The translations under genes were made by a program, and so were the position numbers. The notes under the pieces are model-generated. The model was given only the letters and a program-made list of their open reading frames with translations. It did not search any database and was not told the DNA's origin. Positions 18,862-26,863 of a stretch of DNA of 34,204 nucleotides are shown in pieces (position 1 is the stretch's first letter; each line of letters begins with the position of its first letter). Where the stretch lies: assembly GCA_947458405.1 (NCBI GenBank), contig CANGZW010000032.1:1-34204 (forward strand). The letters run 5' to 3'. The stretch comes from Leptospiraceae bacterium (GTDB taxonomy: Bacteria; Spirochaetota; Leptospiria; Leptospirales; Leptospiraceae).

Positions 18862-18897
18862 TTTGTAAATATGATTTTGAGAATGAGAATCATATTC
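18862..18897 (-). promoter_or_regulatory. Fur-box-like operator overlapping the TonB-receptor promoter
   Basis: A perfect inverted repeat, ATATGATT (18869-18876) and AATCATAT (18888-18895), with an 11-base centre. Within it, GAGAATGAGAATCATATTC (18879-18897) matches 15 of 19 positions of the classical Fur box GATAATGATAATCATTATC. A minus-strand -35-like TTCTCA (18884-18889) and -10-like TACAAA (18862-18867), spaced 16 bases, overlap the dyad, so a bound repressor would block transcription. The dyad starts about 54 bases upstream of the receptor ATG. Fur or a Fur-family protein is the inferred regulator. Confidence 0.75.
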
Positions 18898-18931
18898 AGA
18901 ATAAATCTAAAAACTGACTTTTCCTAAATTT

Positions 18932-19984
18932 TTATCTACCCGTAACTTCTTTAAAATACTCAGACATCACATAACGCAAAAATGGTCTATAGCAATCCTT
19001 TGCGATATGTCCACCATCTACAAACGTATTACATGCATATTCGTCCGTGTCGTCCATATCTCTCATTGTAAACCCATACTTAAAATTTAACTCTCCCACC
19101 CTACTCTTCCAATCTATAGTAAATTCAGCTGACTTTATCAACTTTTGCATAGGAGGAGAACTTTGAGGCCAAACAATGACAGTAGTAATTTTGTTTTCTT
19201 TGAGCTTTTGTAGAATTTTTTCATAGAATGTGTATTGCATTTCTGAAGGATTATATGCTACATATACCCAATCAAGCGTTCTTTGGCTCGTTGCAGTCAA
19301 CATGGCATAATTTTTTTCTACATAGAAATCTACTAAAGAAATGGCATTACCTTTGTTTTGGAGTAAAAAATCTTTGGTGAGATCCTGCATAGCTGAAATG
19401 CTAATAAAGTTTGGATCTTTGTATCGCTTAATAGCTGTATCTAAGTAGGGCTTATTTTTACCAATGGCAAAGAGTTTTTTTCCTAGATAAAAACTAACGT
19501 TATCTTTTCCAAAAACAAGAGCGTTTCGTAGTACAAATGATGTATCAAAACTATATGTTAGATTGGAGCCTTTAAATACTGGAGAATTTGCATTGAATTG
19601 ATTCGGATCTGATTCTAGCAATACATAATCGGGGTATATTCCATTATCTATTAACTTTTCTAGATAGTAGTAATAATAGGCTGGTGTTGTTACAGCAGAT
19701 GATAGGTTATATATAATCCAATCGGGATAAAAGTCCTTCATTTCTTGCATATCAAAATAGAGAAGTCGGGATGATCCTAGTATCACCATAAATTTTTTAT
19801 CCCTCTTTTTGATTTCGGGATCATTTACAATTAAATTAAAAACATCATCTCTAGATTCATAGTAAATATATGTAAAATCTGTTTTAATATATTTTTTTAC
19901 AGATTCCAGTAAAAATACTTTATCTAGAGTAAATAAAATACCCATCAAGATTATAGGATAAAATAAAAATTTATTTTTTAGCAT
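18932..19984 (-). CDS. SGNH/DUF1574-like protein of the acyltransferase cluster (second copy)
   Basis: 350 residues with one N-terminal transmembrane segment (about 5-26) and an extracytoplasmic domain. Near its start is VILGSSRLLYF, corresponding to the GDS(L) block of SGNH hydrolases; near its C-terminus is FVDGGHIA (about Asp323, His326), corresponding to the D-x-x-H block. It resembles the DUF1574 family of Leptospira and is functionally reminiscent of AlgJ/AlgX, partners of MBOAT acyltransferases. The usual Asp before Ser is Ser here (GSSR). The ATG at 19984 (GAGGA 6 bases upstream) is better than the TTG at 19996. It overlaps the preceding SGNH-like gene by 14 bases. Confidence 0.7.
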   Translation of the reverse strand: MLKNKFLFYPIILMGILFTLDKVFLLESVKKYIKTDFTYIYYESRDDVFNLIVNDPEIKKRDKKFMVILGSSRLLYFDMQEMKDFYPDWIIYNLSSAVTTPAYYYYYLEKLIDNGIYPDYVLLESDPNQFNANSPVFKGSNLTYSFDTSFVLRNALVFGKDNVSFYLGKKLFAIGKNKPYLDTAIKRYKDPNFISISAMQDLTKDFLLQNKGNAISLVDFYVEKNYAMLTATSQRTLDWVYVAYNPSEMQYTFYEKILQKLKENKITTVIVWPQSSPPMQKLIKSAEFTIDWKSRVGELNFKYGFTMRDMDDTDEYACNTFVDGGHIAKDCYRPFLRYVMSEYFKEVTGR

Positions 19985-21026
19985 TGATTTCCTCAACTAA
20001 TCTAGGATATATCTTTTCAAGAAATTCTTTATTTAATACCTCGGCACCCGAAGTGCTATAATGAATACTCTCTCCAAAATAGGATACGGGATAATCCATA
20101 GTATCAAATTCCACGTAAGTTACATTGTCATACTTTTTAGACATTTCCGTCATTATTTGTTTCCCTTTGGTATAATATGGAGTAGAATTGATCCCCTCTG
20201 CTTTGGGGAGATTTAACTCGACCACATGTAATTCATTTTCCTTACAAAATTCAATAAATTGTTCGAGAGGTTCGGGGTTTATTTCTCCCTCTTTATATAG
20301 TTCCAAATATCTTTTTGTCTCTGTCTCCGATGTCCCCTCGGGTGCAAAAAAGAAATCCCCGAGATTGATCTGTCCATTTGTCTTTTGCACAAGATTTGCA
20401 ACAGTTTTATTTCTAATGTACATGGCTGATTCTCCACTCATTAAGGTATTCAAACGAGCTCCGATAAAAGATTCAAAGACCTGTCTGTATCTCACTGAGT
20501 ATAATGAAAGAGCCAAATACTCTTTGGATATAAAGAATAGCTCTCTTCCCTCGTATTGTTCTAAAGTTTCAGAATAGGAAAAAAGATTGAGAAGTCTATG
20601 TTTAAATTCATTCCAAATTTCAGGATTCAGATTAAATTTTCCTGTCTTTTCTTTTTTTAAGACATACGAATCTGCAGACCAAACAATTAATTTCGGTTTT
20701 TTGTGAACCTTTAAATATTTTTTCAAAAGATATTTGTAATACCATGGACCAGCCGCAGGGAGACTTAAGTTATATAGGGAGGGATGATTTTCATCTCCCT
20801 TCACACCCATCAAAGACAAAGATCGACTATCCCCCAGTAACAGTATGTCAAAATCTTCATTTGAAGTTTCAACTAACTCTCTCTTTAAATAAACGAAGAA
20901 AGATCCTGTTCCATCATAGTAGTACAATTTAGGTATAAAATGCAAAGATACCTCAAAAACTACTACCAAAGTAATTGCCAAATAAAAGGCTGGTGATTTT
21001 TTAAAATACGAAATAAATGAATGCAT
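19971..21026 (-). CDS. SGNH/DUF1574-like protein of the acyltransferase cluster (first copy)
   Basis: 351 residues: one N-terminal transmembrane helix (about 13-31) and an extracytoplasmic domain with FDILLLGDSRSLSLM (Gly65-Asp66-Ser67) and a C-terminal GESIHYSTSGAEVL (Glu319, His322) in the position of the SGNH D-x-x-H block. The layout is the same as the downstream protein, suggesting old duplication, but the sequences have diverged widely. The probable role is acting outside the cytoplasm with the MBOAT protein to transfer acyl groups to a glycan. It overlaps the MBOAT 3' end by 26 bases and the next gene by 14, implying translational coupling. The exact substrate is unknown. Confidence 0.7.
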   Translation of the reverse strand: MHSFISYFKKSPAFYLAITLVVVFEVSLHFIPKLYYYDGTGSFFVYLKRELVETSNEDFDILLLGDSRSLSLMGVKGDENHPSLYNLSLPAAGPWYYKYLLKKYLKVHKKPKLIVWSADSYVLKKEKTGKFNLNPEIWNEFKHRLLNLFSYSETLEQYEGRELFFISKEYLALSLYSVRYRQVFESFIGARLNTLMSGESAMYIRNKTVANLVQKTNGQINLGDFFFAPEGTSETETKRYLELYKEGEINPEPLEQFIEFCKENELHVVELNLPKAEGINSTPYYTKGKQIMTEMSKKYDNVTYVEFDTMDYPVSYFGESIHYSTSGAEVLNKEFLEKIYPRLVEEINAKK

Positions 21027-22419
21027 TTTTATTAAAATTTCCTAGAATTAATATACCATAAAATAAACTAACATAAACAAAAGCACGGGGTATGATGGGA
21101 ATTGAGAAAAGAGAAAATTCATCCTTTTTAATATATTGGTGTATCTCAATTACTACTAAAAAGATTAGTATTTTAAATAACTTATCAACTATTTTCGGTT
21201 CCAAAACCCCAAAGCTAGTAAACAGAGAATGTAAATGAATAAAAGACATTTCAATAGAAGGCGATCTAAAGAATACTAACGGAAATGAAATGACTACAAT
21301 CGTAGCAATTGTTCCCAAGACATGTATTACAATATTATATACTATCCCCTTATTTTCATCCATCCCGGGCAAATAGGGATTTACGTATTTATATGCTAGA
21401 TTGGCGAGTCCACAAAATGATCCCCACAATACAAAAGTCCAATTCGCTCCATGCCAGAGTCCCGATAGAAAAAATACGATTAAGTTATTAATATTTTTCT
21501 TAAGTTCAGAAGAGTTCTTATCCCCTAAGTTGAAATATACATAATCCCGTAGCCAACTCATAAATGAAATATGCCACCTTCTCCAAAAATCCCCTACACT
21601 CCTCGATAAAATTGGATGATCAAAATTTCTCATAAGCTCAAAACCCATGAGTTTAGATAAGCCCCTGGCAATATCCGAATATCCTGCAAAATCTCCATAA
21701 AGCTGAAAAAAATGCCCTATACAGGCAAAAGCCACCATTGCTCCCGAGGCTGTCTTATCTACAAATATTGGATCGATTAAGATGGCGATATTGTCTGCCA
21801 CATATACTTTTTTAAAAAATCCTAAAAGAATTAAAAATGTACCACGCTCCACTTCTAAAAATGTGATAGTTCTTTCTTTTAAAACCTGTGGAAGCAAATT
21901 CGTTGCCCTCTCAATCGGACCAGCTACTAACTGGGGGAAAAAAGATACATAGAGTGCAAAATCAAAAAAGTTTTTAGCTGGCTTGAGTTGCCCTTTATAC
22001 ACATCAATAGTGTACGACATAGTTTGAAAAGTGTAGAACGAGATTCCCAATGGTAAGGCAAAATTCAAGAGAATTGGATTGATGCTCCAGCCCACAGAAT
22101 CAAGAGCAGACTTTGCACTCAAAGTAAAGAAATTGTAATACTTAAAAAATCCTAAAATAGAAAGATTTGAGAAAATACTCAATCCGAGGTATATCTTCTT
22201 TTTGTGGGTGTGAGTTGGATTATTTTCAATCCCTATACTGGCAATATAATCAACAACGGTGGAGATAAATAATAAGGAAAGGTAACGGTAATCCCAATAC
22301 CCATAGAAGAAATAACTCGCTATAAGTAAGAGGACATTTTGTTCTCTTTTTCGCAGTAGGACATAAATTATATATACTAAAGGAAAAAATAAAAAAAAGT
22401 CAATCGAATTGAAAATCAT
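21001..22419 (-). CDS. MBOAT-family O-acyltransferase (AlgI-like)
   Basis: 472 residues with about ten or more transmembrane helices. AlgI/DltB-type motifs are in order: FNSIDFFLFFPLVYIIYV (N-terminus), LPLGISFYTFQTMSYTIDVY, SFFPQLVAGPIER, GFFKKVYVADNIA, GDFAGYSDIARGL, DFWRRWHISFMSWLRDYVY, FFLSGLWHGANWTFVLWG. The His in WHGA is the expected catalytic histidine. It would move an acyl (commonly acetyl) group across the inner membrane for O-acylation of a surface or extracellular polysaccharide. It is followed by two overlapping SGNH-like genes, an arrangement seen for AlgI-AlgJ-type systems. No SD sequence is visible before the ATG, although the N-terminus aligns with the family. Confidence 0.93.
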   Translation of the reverse strand: MIFNSIDFFLFFPLVYIIYVLLRKREQNVLLLIASYFFYGYWDYRYLSLLFISTVVDYIASIGIENNPTHTHKKKIYLGLSIFSNLSILGFFKYYNFFTLSAKSALDSVGWSINPILLNFALPLGISFYTFQTMSYTIDVYKGQLKPAKNFFDFALYVSFFPQLVAGPIERATNLLPQVLKERTITFLEVERGTFLILLGFFKKVYVADNIAILIDPIFVDKTASGAMVAFACIGHFFQLYGDFAGYSDIARGLSKLMGFELMRNFDHPILSRSVGDFWRRWHISFMSWLRDYVYFNLGDKNSSELKKNINNLIVFFLSGLWHGANWTFVLWGSFCGLANLAYKYVNPYLPGMDENKGIVYNIVIHVLGTIATIVVISFPLVFFRSPSIEMSFIHLHSLFTSFGVLEPKIVDKLFKILIFLVVIEIHQYIKKDEFSLFSIPIIPRAFVYVSLFYGILILGNFNKNAFIYFVF

Positions 22420-22434
22420 TCATTAAAGAATGAA
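22419..22434. other. Short inverted repeat at the MBOAT start codon
   Basis: TTCATT and AATGAA arms with a 4-base AAAG loop overlap the MBOAT start codon region. A related dyad lies at 23008-23031. It could be an operator or an mRNA hairpin affecting initiation; it is short enough to be chance. Confidence 0.25.
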
Positions 22435-22479
22435 ATTAACTAAAAGCGGTGCAATCCTTTTTTTAGAAGCGTTTGGGCT

Positions 22480-22842
22480 TTAAGCGGCTACGCTTTTAGA
22501 TTTTCTCTTTTTTTTCAAATTTAAAAACCACTCATCCGCCACCTTTTTATAGTTAACCAATCTCTTTACATATTCTCTTTTTTCAGAATTCAAAATCTCT
22601 CGGGCTTCTCTAATGATTTCCTCAATAATTTTAACATGAAATGTGTAGTAACTAGTGAATAAATTGAAATAAGAAGGATCGGTTTTCTCCCATTCGAGGG
22701 ACTGAATGTCTGTAAAAATACCTTCTAGTACATCAAAATCTTTGTTATGATCAGCTTCATAGTGAGTATTGATAGCCGCCACATTATCGGTTGCATCGGT
22801 TAGTTTTTGAAAATAAGATTCTAATTCAGGAAACTTTTCCAT
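22480..22842 (-). CDS. Unknown small helical protein
   Basis: A 120-residue, mostly helical, charged protein without signal peptide or membrane segment, ending in a Lys/Arg-rich tail (LKKKRKSKSVAA). It contains scattered His and Glu (INTHYEADHNKD, YYTFHVKIIEEIIREA), but I do not see a full hemerythrin or other metal motif. No family is recognised. A strong RBS (GAGGAAGG) precedes the ATG, supporting a real gene. A short hairpin (AAGCG-GCTA-CGCTT) covers its last codons and stop. It lies alone between the MBOAT operon and a divergent GTPase gene. Confidence 0.7.
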   Translation of the reverse strand: MEKFPELESYFQKLTDATDNVAAINTHYEADHNKDFDVLEGIFTDIQSLEWEKTDPSYFNLFTSYYTFHVKIIEEIIREAREILNSEKREYVKRLVNYKKVADEWFLNLKKKRKSKSVAA

Positions 22843-23130
22843 TTTTTTTAACCTTCCTCATTATCTTTTGTACCATGATTTTTTAAGTCCTTGCAGGGTC
22901 AAACAATTTATTGTAGCTTTCAGAAGGTTTTGTTCCAAAATTGTAAAAAACATAGATAAAAATAATCCGATTTTAACATTTTTGTAACTACCCAGGATGT
23001 GAAAAATATTCATTTAAGTCTAAAAATGAATGTATATTATAATTAATTTTTTTGTCTTTTAGTTATTATACAGAAATTATATTCTAAGTTAATGGTATTT
23101 TAAAAGGATAAATTAAACCAAATATTTAAG
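22843..23130. other. Divergent intergenic region (288 bases)
   Basis: An AT-rich spacer between the divergent 22842 (minus) and 23131 (plus) starts; both promoters should lie here. The one clear structure is an inverted repeat, ATTCATTT (23008-23015) and AAATGAAT (23024-23031), with an 8-base centre. No convincing -35/-10 pair or RNA gene was found. Confidence 0.5.
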
Positions 23131-24087
23131 ATGAATAGTCATACTGAAATCGATTTACCCTCCCTGATAGAGAGAGCCCACTTAGGAGAAAAATTTTCGC
23201 TGGCGAGATTAATTTCCTTAATAGAAAAAAAAGACTCTCTTTTAATCAGAAAAGAAATTTTTGCCATATTGGATACTTATCCCAAAAAAAGTAATACAAC
23301 TATAGGTATCACAGGATCTCCTGGAGCAGGAAAATCATCCTTAATTGGAGAAATTTGCAAAGAATTCCTCGAAATTTCCTCCAAAGAGAGATTAGGAATT
23401 ATAGCCATAGATCCGACCAGTACTATCAGTGGTGGCTCCATACTTGGGGACAGAACTCGTGTTACAATTCCTGCCAGAGAAGACAGAATTTACTTTCGTT
23501 CTCAGGCAAGCCAATTGGAATTGGGAGGTGTAAACCCTTATACATATCATGTCTTGCGATTATTAAGATACTTTTTTGATTATATAATCATTGAAACAGT
23601 GGGAATTGGACAAAATGAAATAGAAGTTTCAAAGCTCTCCGACCATTCTCTTCTTGTATTACAACCATTGGGGGGAGATCAGGTTCAATTTATGAAAAGT
23701 GGAATCATGGAAGTCCCGGAATCATTTGTAATTAGCAAATGTGATGAAAAAGAACTGGCAAATTCCAGCTACCACCTCCTCTTAAACTCGCTTGAATTTT
23801 TAAAAGAAATCCTGGGTGAAAATAAGCCCTTTCCCAAGATATTTTTGACCAGTGTGAATAAGAAAATTGGTATCTCGGAATTGAGTAATTATTTATTTAC
23901 TCTTCCCAAAACATACTATCGTCCGGAAGAAAGCAATGCACAGATTAAGAAGTGGGCAAAAAATGAATATGGAAAACAGGGTTTATCTTATTTAGAAAAA
24001 ATCTTTCCCGAATCCAATCTTATGTCCTATGAAGAGCAAGAACTTCGTTACGTGGGGCAAATGGAATCAATTTTAAAGAGAAATTAG
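23131..24087 (+). CDS. MeaB/ArgK-family G-protein chaperone
   Basis: 318 residues, matching the family. G1/Walker A is GITGSPGAGKSSLIGEI (about 59-75), followed by IAIDPTSTISGGSILGDRTR (switch region) and ETVGIGQNE (155-163, G3-like). The base-specificity G4 motif normally NKxD reads SKCD (202-205). MeaB/ArgK GTPases load and protect adenosylcobalamin-dependent mutases such as methylmalonyl-CoA mutase, gating cofactor delivery in the cytoplasm. No mutase gene lies in the window, so the partner is not identified. The RBS is weak: AAAGGA lies more than 20 bases before the ATG. The Ser-for-Asn change could alter nucleotide preference. Confidence 0.87.
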   Translation: MNSHTEIDLPSLIERAHLGEKFSLARLISLIEKKDSLLIRKEIFAILDTYPKKSNTTIGITGSPGAGKSSLIGEICKEFLEISSKERLGIIAIDPTSTISGGSILGDRTRVTIPAREDRIYFRSQASQLELGGVNPYTYHVLRLLRYFFDYIIIETVGIGQNEIEVSKLSDHSLLVLQPLGGDQVQFMKSGIMEVPESFVISKCDEKELANSSYHLLLNSLEFLKEILGENKPFPKIFLTSVNKKIGISELSNYLFTLPKTYYRPEESNAQIKKWAKNEYGKQGLSYLEKIFPESNLMSYEEQELRYVGQMESILKRN

Positions 24088-24132
24088 ATTGCTATTTTAG
24101 ACCAGAATTCTATATTCACCTTAACAAACCCC

Positions 24133-24945
24133 ATGAAGATACGATTTATAAAGACTTTTACCATTGTGCTTTTGATTACCGTGGGTTTGGTATATTCTGA
24201 CACCAAGGATGTAAATCCAAAGGCAACGCCTACCAATTATTCTATTTCCCCCTCCAATCGGGGGTTGTATGAGGTGGTGTCATTTTTCCCTTTTCATTTT
24301 CCAATGGAAGTCACTTTTGCACCCGACTACAAGCCGGTTGTGCCAAGTCTCGGCACAGAGATTATTTTTAATAATTCAACTAGATTCTCTATGCAGATGC
24401 AAAATGCTGAATCTCCGATGAATTTACATTTTGATTCGGGCATAGGAACAGAGGTGGATCCGATTTTACGGGATAGGTCTCCACGCCCTTTTGGCTTGCC
24501 TTCCTTCTCGGCTTATCGTAGTCCGGGGGTTGTGTTTTTAGTGACTCGCAATAATTTTTCTATCCACTTTGATTTGAATTTTCGTATGACACTTGATTTG
24601 ACAGGACAGGCCGCCACTAATTTACTCCGCACGGGATTTGGTGTATCTTATCGAATTCCTTCCGAATACTTAGCTGCTCGTCAATATTCGGCTAAGGTAG
24701 ATTTAAGCCTACAGGCAATTGAATTTCAGCCATGGGAAGAAAGACGCAAAAATGATAGAAATATCAGTCGCCAATTTTATCTTTCACCTGGTATCACAAT
24801 TGGTAGCAGTAAAGGCTGGATGGTGGAAGGTTTGATTCGAATGCCCCTTCCTGGCAATATTCAAGAGATTACCGAAAGTACATATAAGCCCGAAGTACAG
24901 GGTAGATTAGGTCTTAAATGGTATCTACCCGAAGGGAAACCTTAA
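24133..24945 (+). CDS. Exported protein, possibly outer-membrane beta-rich, unknown
   Basis: 270 residues with a clear signal peptide (about 1-22, cut near VYS/DTK). The mature part alternates polar and hydrophobic residues in strand-like segments (RFSMQMQNA, FSIHFDLNFRMTLDL, AKVDLSLQAIEF, RQFYLSPGITIGS, GRLGLKWYL), suggesting an outer-membrane or periplasmic beta-structure. No known family is recognised. It lies 45 bases after the MeaB-like gene on the same strand, with no clear SD sequence. Its TAA directly abuts the TAA of the convergent SH3b gene. Confidence 0.7.
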   Translation: MKIRFIKTFTIVLLITVGLVYSDTKDVNPKATPTNYSISPSNRGLYEVVSFFPFHFPMEVTFAPDYKPVVPSLGTEIIFNNSTRFSMQMQNAESPMNLHFDSGIGTEVDPILRDRSPRPFGLPSFSAYRSPGVVFLVTRNNFSIHFDLNFRMTLDLTGQAATNLLRTGFGVSYRIPSEYLAARQYSAKVDLSLQAIEFQPWEERRKNDRNISRQFYLSPGITIGSSKGWMVEGLIRMPLPGNIQEITESTYKPEVQGRLGLKWYLPEGKP

Positions 24946-25251
24946 TTACTTGGGTTGTTCTTTAGAGAGATAGAGACTAAAAGCCCAACCGGTATATTTT
25001 TTGTATTTCACTTTAGCCCAAGGTGCTTTGTTTCCATCAATCTCTTCCTCTTCTTTGGAATATTCTAAAATTTCTATTTGAGCACCATGAGGCATCTTTA
25101 CAATCACAATGCTTCCCTTCCCCGGCTCAGGACGAATATTTAGCCCCTGTTTAGCTGTTACATAGAATTTCCCTGTTTCTCTATCCGCAGAAAAGACTGG
25201 CGTAATACAATATATCCCGAGAATTATTAAAAAAATTATTTTGTTAATCAT
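24946..25251 (-). CDS. Exported SH3b-domain protein
   Basis: About 101 residues from the ATG at 25251 (GGAG 5 bases upstream; an ATG at 25266 is less well placed). A signal peptide is followed by a single bacterial SH3 domain: GKFYVTAKQGLNIRPEPGKG, VIVKMPHGAQIEIL, WAKVKYKKYTGWAFSLYL. SH3b domains in exported proteins commonly bind peptidoglycan or mediate cell-wall contacts; there is no attached catalytic domain here. It is the last gene of the HU / unknown / NAD(P)-binding series, 24 bases after the preceding stop. Confidence 0.82.
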   Translation of the reverse strand: MINKIIFLIILGIYCITPVFSADRETGKFYVTAKQGLNIRPEPGKGSIVIVKMPHGAQIEILEYSKEEEEIDGNKAPWAKVKYKKYTGWAFSLYLSKEQPK

Positions 25252-25275
25252 GTACACTCCATACATAAAATTAAT

Positions 25276-25926
25276 TTACACTAAACTAGAAATTTCATCT
25301 GATTCAAAAATGTAAAGACCTGTTTTCTCTGAAAGAGAAGTTTTTATCATAGCTTTTGCAACAGTTTCAGCAGAGATTGGCTTGTATTTTTTGAGGCCCC
25401 CAATAAATGCAAAAGAAAATAGACCTGTCACCACCTCTCCTATTTTCTCACCGGGACGAAATTCATTTCGTTCCCCTAAAAGCAAGGAGGGTCTAAAAAT
25501 ACTAAAACTATTCAGTCCTAAGCTAGATGTATCACGCTCAACTTCTCCCTTTGTTCGTGAATAAAAAATAGTTGAGTTTGGATCTGCTCCCAAAGAGGAA
25601 ACCAATAGTACATTTTTAACATTGAGTTCATGTGCTATTTTTACAGAATTTAAAACATAAGTGTAATCAACTTCTCTGAACTTCTCTTCCGAGCCCGCTT
25701 TTTTTATGGTAGTCCCTAGTGCGATAAATAGACTATCACATATAAATTCATCTTTGAGATTTTGCAAATTGGAATAATCAGTCAACACCTCTTTTATTTT
25801 GGGAGGAAGTATATCTGATTTTCTACGAACCAAAGTTGTAATTTCAGTATACTCATGTGATACGTTTAGTAACTTCACCAAATGCGAACCAATTAAACCG
25901 GAACTTCCGAGAACGACTGCTTTCAT
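25276..25926 (-). CDS. NAD(P)-binding Rossmann-fold protein (atypical SDR)
   Basis: 216 residues. The N-terminal dinucleotide-binding motif GSSGLIGSHLVKLL (7-20) is followed by TTLVRRK (cofactor phosphate region), LFIALGTTIKKAGSEE and VLLVSSLGADPNSTIFYSRTKGEVER, where Ser/Tyr-x-x-x-Lys-like residues (YSRTKGE) occur. This is the pattern of the HTATIP2/NmrA-like atypical short-chain dehydrogenases. Substrate unknown; cytoplasmic. The ATG overlaps the preceding stop in the ATGA configuration, so it is translationally coupled to the unknown gene upstream. Confidence 0.85.
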   Translation of the reverse strand: MKAVVLGSSGLIGSHLVKLLNVSHEYTEITTLVRRKSDILPPKIKEVLTDYSNLQNLKDEFICDSLFIALGTTIKKAGSEEKFREVDYTYVLNSVKIAHELNVKNVLLVSSLGADPNSTIFYSRTKGEVERDTSSLGLNSFSIFRPSLLLGERNEFRPGEKIGEVVTGLFSFAFIGGLKKYKPISAETVAKAMIKTSLSEKTGLYIFESDEISSLV

Positions 25927-26369
25927 TTTTCTAAAGTTACCATTTTTTCGTAATTTTCTTTTATAAGATTAATAATTTCTAAATCGACTAAATCTGACCC
26001 CAGTAAAACTTGGAGTAGTTCTAGTGATACATTTTCTGAAGATAATCCCGTAATGACCCATTCTAATAGTTCCAAAATGACATCTAACTTGATTGATTTA
26101 TCCTCAGGATTCAAAAGTTCCTTGAATCGAACTTTCATGCCTTCGATATTATTCTCTGCATGCATTTTTCTGAACTGATCAGGCAGAACGGTTAAGAGGG
26201 TTGATTTATCTGTACGGGGGGTGAAATATAAAGAGGATTCACCCTCCTTCGTAAAAGACTGGAATCTATTTTTTAAATCAGTTAACTTTCCTTTTTCCGA
26301 ATAAATACCGCTGAGGATCTGACCCAAAAGATTATCCTCTAGCGGATAAAAGGGAAAAGGTTGTTTCAT
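25923..26369 (-). CDS. Unknown cytoplasmic protein coupled to HU gene
   Basis: 148 residues, acidic and helical, no signal or transmembrane segment. It contains LYFTPRTDKSTLLTVLPDQF and a Leu-rich C-terminal half (LELLEWVITGLSSENVSLELLQVLLGSDLVDLEIINLIKE). No family is recognised. Its ATG shares one base with the HU stop (TAATG) and its TGA overlaps the next ATG, so it sits inside a coupled operon although no SD sequence is visible. Confidence 0.72.
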   Translation of the reverse strand: MKQPFPFYPLEDNLLGQILSGIYSEKGKLTDLKNRFQSFTKEGESSLYFTPRTDKSTLLTVLPDQFRKMHAENNIEGMKVRFKELLNPEDKSIKLDVILELLEWVITGLSSENVSLELLQVLLGSDLVDLEIINLIKENYEKMVTLEK

Positions 26370-26680
26370 TATTTTTTAGGGGGAACGATAGCTTCCTTAC
26401 ATGCTTTAAATAGAGAAAACTTAACAACTGTTTTTGCAGGAATTTCAATTTCCTGGCCAGTTGCAGGGTTTCTACCTTTTCTTTTCTTTGTTCTTTTGAG
26501 TACTAGCTTACCAACTCCCGGAATGATAAATGCTCCGTTCTTTTTGGTTTCTTTGTACGCGAGGTCAACAAATGTCTCTAAAAATAAGTTTACATCTTTT
26601 TTTGATATTTCTAGTTTATTTGCAAGTTCAGATATGATTTGTGATTTTTTAATAGGAGTGGGTTTTGCTACAGCCGCCAT
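26369..26680 (-). CDS. HU-family DNA-binding protein
   Basis: 103 residues, slightly longer than HU (about 90) because of an N-terminal extension (MAAVAKPTPIKK). It shows the HU fold: SQIISELANKLEISKKDVNLFLETFVDLA (dimerisation helices), then GVGKLVLKRTKKRKGRNPATGQEIEIPAKTV, with the conserved RNPxTG (Pro of the DNA-intercalating arm). It is a nucleoid-associated DNA-bending protein. An AAGGAAGG sequence lies about 12 bases before the ATG. First gene of a coupled four-gene minus-strand series. Confidence 0.95.
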   Translation of the reverse strand: MAAVAKPTPIKKSQIISELANKLEISKKDVNLFLETFVDLAYKETKKNGAFIIPGVGKLVLKRTKKRKGRNPATGQEIEIPAKTVVKFSLFKACKEAIVPPKK

Positions 26681-26863
26681 AAAGTGTTGATCCTTCCTTG
26701 GTTATCAATTAATTTATTTTTACAATCGGTTTAAAAAGTATGAAAAAAGCAAGAATATTTTAATTAATTTCAGATTTAAATCAGTAAAATCAAGGATTTT
26801 AGAGGAATTTTCTTATTTTGCATCTATATTCCCTGGTGAAATCGAGAAAAAAGACCCTAAAAC

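Noticed and set aside
23052-23083. TTGTCT ... TATATT as a promoter for the MeaB-like gene
   Set aside because: The spacing of 20 bases is too long for a standard sigma70 promoter and the region is AT-rich enough to give such matches by chance.
26760-26863. Short palindromes (GATTTAAATC, AAAATC-AAG-GATTTT) upstream of HU as a terminator or operator
   Set aside because: The stems are short and pure AT-rich, which is expected by chance in this composition.
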